The notes below the pieces were generated by a model. That model searched no databases. It saw only the letters and a program-made list of their open reading frames with translations, and was not told the origin of the DNA. A program made the position numbers and the translations under genes. Below are positions 6,862 to 10,183 of a stretch of DNA of 10,183 bases, one piece after another. The stretch spans positions 1 through 10,183 of the forward strand of contig JAAWNI010000070.1 in NCBI GenBank assembly GCA_022798855.1. The letters run 5' to 3'. Position 1 is the stretch's first letter; each line of letters opens with the position of its first letter. This DNA comes from Lawsonibacter sp. GTDB taxonomy: Bacteria > Bacillota > Clostridia > Oscillospirales > Oscillospiraceae.

Positions 6862-6987
6862 GGCAAGGGGCAGGGCCGCTGGGTGAAACCCGGCGGCGGG
6901 ATTCCGCCAAGGAATATGGCCCGGCGCGATGGAATCCCCCAGCCACGGCTCCGCCGTGCCAGCCCCCTTTAGCAAGGGGGCCTTTGG
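6862..6987. repeat. Palindromic repeat filling the hisH-hisA gap (copy 1)
   Basis: The 168-bp gap has several stems: GCCGCTGGGT with ACCCGGCGGC (6875-6884 and 6888-6897, GAA loop, one G-T pair), GGGATTCC with GGAATCCC (6898-6905 and 6931-6938), CACGGC with GCCGTG (6944-6949 and 6953-6958) and GCCCCCTT with AAGGGGGC (6962-6969 and 6974-6981). The hairpin order and the text around CACGG...CCGTGCCA and GGCCT match the right two thirds of the repeat at 8496-8664, so both look like one family. No T-tract follows the last stem, so it is not a canonical terminator. The left boundary is uncertain. The rest of the gap is AT-rich and carries the hisA ribosome binding site. Confidence 0.58.
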
Positions 6988-7013
6988 AAAAAAACAAGAA
7001 GTTTTACATATTT

Positions 7014-7021
7014 AAAGGAGG
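7014..7021 (+). promoter_or_regulatory. Strong free-standing ribosome binding site of hisA
   Basis: AAAGGAGG lies 8 bases before the hisA ATG in an AT-rich stretch. Because the repeat separates hisH from hisA, this site must load ribosomes on its own, whereas most other genes of the operon can rely on coupling to the preceding gene. Confidence 0.8.
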
Positions 7022-7029
7022 AAAACATC

Positions 7030-7749
7030 ATGTTAATTATTCCCGCTATTGACCTGAAGGACGGCCAGGTGGTCCGGCTGAAAAAGGGCGATTTCAACAC
7101 CGTGCAGCAGGTGGCCGACGACCCGGTGGCCACCGCCAAGGCCTTCTACGAGGCAGGGGCCCGGTACCTCCACGTGGTGGACCTGGACGGCTCCAAGGAC
7201 GGCGTCCGCAAGAACTCGGAGCTGGTGAAGGCGGTGGCCCAGGTGGGCCTGAAAACCGAGCTGGGGGGCGGCATCCGCTCCATGGAGGACCTGGAGGAAG
7301 TCTTCGCGCTGGGCATCTGGCGGGCTATCATCGGCTCCGCCGCCGTCAGTGACCCGGACTTTGTCAAGGCGGCTCTGGAAAAATACGGGCCGGAGCGCAT
7401 CGTGGTGGGCGTTGACGCCAAGGAGGGCCTGGTCCGGACCGCCGGCTGGGTGGAGGAGAGCGGCGAGAACTATCTGGACTTTGCCAAGCGGATGGAGGAA
7501 ATGGGGGTCCAGAACATCATCTTTACCGACATCGACACCGATGGCATGCAGACCGGCCCCTCCTTCGCCCGGCTGAAATTCCTGCGGGACGAGGTCAAAT
7601 GCTCCATCATCGCCGCCGGCGGCGTGTCCTGCAACGCCGACCTCCAGGCCCTGAACCGCATGGGCGTCGAGGGGGTCATCGTGGGCAAGTCCTGGTACAC
7701 CGGGGCGCTGGACCTGAAGCAGGCCATTGCGGAGGGCGGCCCCCAGTGA
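7030..7749 (+). CDS. hisA: ProFAR isomerase (phosphoribosylformimino-AICAR-P isomerase)
   Basis: Beta/alpha-barrel enzyme that performs the Amadori rearrangement of ProFAR to PRFAR. It has 239 residues, the usual size. The two catalytic aspartates are present: Asp8 in IIPAIDLKDG and Asp129 in VVGVDAKEG. Phosphate-binding elements LGGGIRS, GSAAV, AAGGVS and GVIVGKSWY occupy the barrel C-terminal loops, and TDIDTDGMQTGPS is the conserved beta-6 loop. The sequence gives no sign of the dual HisA/TrpF (PriA) function, and a complete his operon argues for dedicated HisA. Its TGA overlaps the hisF GTG (GTGA). Confidence 0.96.
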   Translation: MLIIPAIDLKDGQVVRLKKGDFNTVQQVADDPVATAKAFYEAGARYLHVVDLDGSKDGVRKNSELVKAVAQVGLKTELGGGIRSMEDLEEVFALGIWRAIIGSAAVSDPDFVKAALEKYGPERIVVGVDAKEGLVRTAGWVEESGENYLDFAKRMEEMGVQNIIFTDIDTDGMQTGPSFARLKFLRDEVKCSIIAAGGVSCNADLQALNRMGVEGVIVGKSWYTGALDLKQAIAEGGPQ

Positions 7750-8510
7750 TTACCAAGCGGATCATCCCCTGTCTGGACGTGCGGGACGGCCGGGTGGTGA
7801 AGGGGGTCAACTTCCAGGAACTGGCCGACGTCAGCTCCCCGGTGGAGCTGGCCCAGTACTACAGCGGCTGCGGGGCGGATGAGCTGGTCTTCTACGACAT
7901 CACCGCCTCCTCCGAGGGGCGGGCCCTGTTCACCGATATCCTGCGGGAGACGGCCGCCCGGGTCTTCATCCCCCTGACGGTGGGGGGCGGCATCAACACG
8001 CTGGACGACTTCCAGCGGGTGCTGGAGTGCGGCGCGGACAAGGTGAGCGTTAACTCCGGGGCCATCCGGGACCCCTCCATCATCCCTCGGGCGGCGAAAC
8101 GCTACGGGAACCAGTGCGTGGTGCTCAGCGTGGACGCCAAGCGGGTGGGGGGGCGGTTCCGGGTTTTCGCCAAGGGGGGCCGGGAGGACACCGGGCTGGA
8201 TGCCATCGAGTGGATCAAGTCCGGGGTGGAGAACGGCGCCGGGGAGGTCGTCCTGAACAGCATCGACACCGACGGGGTGAAGGGCGGCTTTGACCTGGAG
8301 CTGCTCTGGGCGGCCTGCGGCGCGGTGGACGTGCCGGTGGTCGCGTCCGGCGGCGCGGGGAGCGTACAGGATTTCGTCACCCTCTTCCAGGCCCTGCCCA
8401 AGGTGGACGCCGGCCTGGCCGCTTCCATCTTCCACTTCGGCCAGGTGTCCATCCCGGAGCTGAAAAGGGCACTGGCCGCCGAGGGGATACCTACAAGGCT
8501 CCCTCTCTGA
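7746..8510 (+). CDS. hisF: Imidazole glycerol phosphate synthase, cyclase subunit
   Basis: Barrel enzyme that uses ammonia from HisH to turn PRFAR into imidazole glycerol phosphate and AICAR. It has 254 residues. Catalytic Asp11 in IIPCLDVRDGRVVKG and Asp130 in VLSVDAKRV are present, with FYDITAS, LTVGGGI, SVNSGA, NSIDTDGVKGGFDLELL and SGGAGS. The start is GTG at 7746, overlapping the hisA stop as GTGA: it gives the family start (M)ITKRIIPCLDV and GGAGG lies 10 bases upstream. An in-frame opening from 7599 lies in hisA and is spurious. The last four codons (RLPL) and the stop lie inside the palindromic repeat starting at 8496, so the native C-terminus has probably been replaced by element sequence, just past the last helix. 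Confidence 0.96.
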   Translation: MITKRIIPCLDVRDGRVVKGVNFQELADVSSPVELAQYYSGCGADELVFYDITASSEGRALFTDILRETAARVFIPLTVGGGINTLDDFQRVLECGADKVSVNSGAIRDPSIIPRAAKRYGNQCVVLSVDAKRVGGRFRVFAKGGREDTGLDAIEWIKSGVENGAGEVVLNSIDTDGVKGGFDLELLWAACGAVDVPVVASGGAGSVQDFVTLFQALPKVDAGLAASIFHFGQVSIPELKRALAAEGIPTRLPL

Positions 8511-8664
8511 GGGCCGACTCCCCCTGTCAGGGGGAGATGGCCGAAGGCCAGAGGGGGTAGGGATGCTGTCGCCGCCGCAGGCGGTGACTGAGGGAGTTTT
8601 CCGGCAAATGAACTCCCTCCGTCACGGGCTGAGCCCGTGCCACCTCCCTCTAAGAGGGAGGCCT
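8496..8664. repeat. Palindromic MITE-like repeat in the hisF-hisIE junction (copy 2)
   Basis: About 169 bp. The ends are near-perfect inverted repeats: AGGCTCCCTCT (8496-8506) against AGAGGGAGGCCT (8653-8664), with one extra base on the right. Internal hairpins: CTCCCCCTG/CAGGGGGAG (8518-8526, 8528-8536), TGGCC/GGCCA (8538-8542, 8546-8550), GTCGCCGCC/GGCGGTGAC (8568-8576, 8580-8588), GAGGGAGTT/AACTCCCTC (8590-8598, 8611-8619), CACGGGC/GCCCGTG (8623-8629, 8633-8639) and CCTCCCTC/GAGGGAGG (8643-8650, 8654-8661). The style is that of small non-autonomous repeats common in gut clostridia. It has no coding capacity. No clear target duplication is seen. It overlaps the hisF end and leaves only 23 bases before hisIE. 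Confidence 0.75.
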
Positions 8665-8687
8665 AGAAATCGCGAAGGTGTGATACC

Positions 8688-9335
8688 ATGCTGAACATCG
8701 ACCAGCTGAAATTTGATGAAAAGGGCCTGATTCCCGCCATTGTGGTGGACGCGCAGAGCAAAAAAGTGCTCACCCTGGCCTATATGAGCCGGGAGAGCCT
8801 GGAGATCAGCATGAGGGAGGGCCGGACCTGCTTCTGGTCCCGCTCCCGGCGGGAGCTGTGGCGCAAAGGGGAGACAAGCGGCAATGTCCAGCGGATTGTG
8901 GACATCACCGCCGACTGCGACCGGGATGCCCTGGTGGTCCGGGTGGACAAGGCGGGCCCCGCCTGCCATCTGGGCACCGACTCCTGCTTCAACGACAGGG
9001 TCTTTGAGGATGGGGAGGGGGAGCCCTTCTCTGTCCAAGGGCTGTACGCCCTGCTGGAGGGCCGGAGGGCCGCCCTGCCCGAGGGCTCCTACACCACCTA
9101 TCTGTTCCAGAAGGGGGCGGACAAAATACTTAAGAAGGTGGGGGAGGAGTGCACCGAGGTAATCATCGCCGGCAAGGCGGGGGACAAGCGGGAGACGGTC
9201 TACGAGATCGGGGACCTGATGTACCATGTGATGGTGCTGATGGTGGAAATGGGCATTTCGGTGGACGAGGTGCTGGCCGAGCTGGCTTCCCGCCATGTGA
9301 TCGACCACAAGGTGAAGCAGGAGAAAATGACATGA
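8688..9335 (+). CDS. hisIE: Bifunctional phosphoribosyl-AMP cyclohydrolase / phosphoribosyl-ATP pyrophosphatase
   Basis: Carries out steps two and three of the pathway: hydrolysis of phosphoribosyl-ATP to the AMP form, then opening of the adenine ring. It has 215 residues. The N-terminal PRA-CH domain (about 1-105) shows FWSRSRRELWRKGETSGN (49-66), DCDRDAL (76-82) and the metal ligands Cys93, His94 and Cys100 in GPACHLGTDSCF. The C-terminal PRA-PH domain (about 117-205) is a MazG-like helical fold with KVGEECTEVIIA (150-161) and EIGDLMYHVMVLM (173-185). The ATG at 8688 follows GAAGGTG by 7 bases, just after the repeat. The stop overlaps the next start (ATGA). Confidence 0.96.
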   Translation: MLNIDQLKFDEKGLIPAIVVDAQSKKVLTLAYMSRESLEISMREGRTCFWSRSRRELWRKGETSGNVQRIVDITADCDRDALVVRVDKAGPACHLGTDSCFNDRVFEDGEGEPFSVQGLYALLEGRRAALPEGSYTTYLFQKGADKILKKVGEECTEVIIAGKAGDKRETVYEIGDLMYHVMVLMVEMGISVDEVLAELASRHVIDHKVKQEKMT

Positions 9336-10153
9336 TTCAGAATCTGCACACCCACACCTCCTTCTGCGACGGGGCAAACACCCCGGAGGAGATGGTCCAG
9401 GCGGCCATCGCCCTGGGGATGGACTCGCTGGGCTTCTCCGGCCACGGGCCCTCCTCAGCCCCGGATGACGCCGCCATGGATAAAGACTCTGTATCCGCCT
9501 ACCGGGAGGAGGTGCTCCGGCTCAAGGAGAAGTACGCCGGCCAACTGGAGGTTTTCCTGGGGCTGGAGCGGGATTTTTTCTGGGCCCCGGACGGCGGGGG
9601 CTGGGACTATGTGGTCGGCTCGGTCCACTACGTGGAAAAGGACGGGGTCTGGCTGGGGGTGGACTACGGGCGGGAGGTGTTTCAGGAGAACGCGGCCCGG
9701 CACTACGGCGGGGACTGCATTGCCTTCGCGGAGGACTACTACCGGCTGGTGGGGGAGGTCCCGGAGCGCACCGGCTGTCAGATCGTGGGCCACTTCGACC
9801 TGATTACCAAGTTCAACGAGGGGGGCCAGCTCTTTGATACCACCGGCCCCCGGTATGTAAAAGCCGCCCTGGATGCCCTGGACCGGCTGGCGGAGCGGGA
9901 TGTGGTCTTTGAGATTAACACCGGGGCCATGTCCCGGGGGTATCGGACCGCTCCATACCCCGCCCCCTGGCTGCTGCGGGCCATGCACGAGCGCAATCTG
10001 CCCATCTGCATCACCAGCGACTGCCACAGCCGCGCCAACCTGCTCTATGCCTTCCCACAGGCGGAGGAGCTGGCCTGGAACTGCGGCTACCGGGAGCGGA
10101 TGGTGCTGACCGGAAACGGATTCGCGGCCCAGGGGCTGGAGCGGCCAAGATAA
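9332..10153 (+). CDS. hisK: Histidinol-phosphatase, PHP family
   Basis: Metal-dependent phosphatase that converts histidinol phosphate to histidinol, the penultimate step; hisJ is an alternative symbol for this family. It has 273 residues, normal for HisK. The PHP-domain metal ligands can be followed along the chain: His6 and His8 in NLHTHTSFCDG, His38 in GFSGHGP, Glu79 in GLERDFF, His99 in VVGSVHY, His154 in IVGHFDL, and Asp230 and His232 in TSDCHS. The ATG at 9332 overlaps the hisIE stop (ATGA) and puts HTHT at the expected place; the frame is open further upstream from 9149 inside hisIE, but that part is spurious. It is the last gene of the operon, and its presence explains the single-domain HisB. 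Confidence 0.94.
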   Translation: MIQNLHTHTSFCDGANTPEEMVQAAIALGMDSLGFSGHGPSSAPDDAAMDKDSVSAYREEVLRLKEKYAGQLEVFLGLERDFFWAPDGGGWDYVVGSVHYVEKDGVWLGVDYGREVFQENAARHYGGDCIAFAEDYYRLVGEVPERTGCQIVGHFDLITKFNEGGQLFDTTGPRYVKAALDALDRLAERDVVFEINTGAMSRGYRTAPYPAPWLLRAMHERNLPICITSDCHSRANLLYAFPQAEELAWNCGYRERMVLTGNGFAAQGLERPR

Positions 10154-10165
10154 AAAGAAAAGAGC

Positions 10166-10183
10166 TGGAGGAAGCTTCCTCCA
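10166..10183 (+). terminator. Probable start of the his operon terminator (cut by window end)
   Basis: TGGAGGAAGCTTCCTCCA is a perfect 18-bp palindrome starting 12 bases after the hisK stop and reaching the last base of the window. It is preceded by an A-rich run with AAAAGAG. If the sequence beyond the edge continues with GCTCTTTT, it would be a bidirectional intrinsic terminator, but the T-tract is not visible here. Confidence 0.5.

Noticed and set aside
6962..6987. Intrinsic terminator after hisH
   Set aside because: The stem GCCCCCTT/AAGGGGGC is strong but is followed by CCTTTGGAAAAAA rather than a T-tract, and it belongs to the repeat.
6983..7013. Internal promoter before hisA
   Set aside because: The AT-rich stretch gives only TTTGGA and ACATAT at 17-base spacing, both poor matches to the consensus.
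8496..8664. CRISPR array or small protein gene between hisF and hisIE
   Set aside because: The segment is a chain of different hairpins, not equal repeats with spacers, and has no supported open frame.
9149..9331. Extended N-terminus of the PHP phosphatase
   Set aside because: This in-frame extension lies wholly inside the PRA-PH domain of hisIE; the ATG at 9332 gives the normal family start.

Overview
The window carries a complete histidine biosynthesis operon on the + strand. Upstream, on the - strand, are a thiamine pyrophosphokinase gene (thiN) and the 5' end of a 6-phosphofructokinase gene (pfkA). The high GC content, strong AGGAGG-type ribosome binding sites, short-form HisG with HisZ, a PHP-type histidinol phosphatase and palindromic repeats of a kind common in gut clostridia all suggest a high-GC member of the Oscillospiraceae / Clostridium cluster IV. 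That taxonomic placement is inference from style and was not searched.

Layout. 1-338 (-): N-terminal third of pfkA, with its own consensus-like promoter at 411-439. 339-614: pfkA leader and promoter, then a 75-bp two-hairpin inverted-repeat element (506-580). 615-1286 (-): thiN, with a promoter at 1363-1392. 1287-1587: divergent regulatory region with promoters for thiN (-) and the his operon (+, 1498-1526), an inverted repeat GTGCAA/TTGCAC around the his -35 box, and a short leader hairpin just before the hisZ ribosome binding site. I saw no T-box and no His-rich leader peptide. 1588-10153 (+): hisZ-hisG-hisD-hisC-hisB-hisH-hisA-hisF-hisIE-hisK. A perfect 18-bp palindrome at the very end of the window (10166-10183) is probably the start of the operon terminator.

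How the genes work together. HisG with HisZ condenses ATP and PRPP. HisIE removes pyrophosphate and opens the ring, and HisA isomerises the product. HisH and HisF form imidazole glycerol phosphate, HisB dehydrates it, HisC transaminates it, HisK dephosphorylates histidinol phosphate and HisD oxidises histidinol to histidine. No step of the pathway is missing. Most junctions are tightly packed (ATGA, TGATG and GTGA overlaps or gaps of 1-23 nt). The only two wide gaps, hisH/hisA and hisF/hisIE, are each filled by a member of what looks like one palindromic repeat family, and the second copy supplies the last codons and stop of hisF.

This is mainly a conserved housekeeping region. I found no evidence for an undescribed system. 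The points worth a second look are the repeats inside the operon, the remodelled hisF end and the candidate operator.
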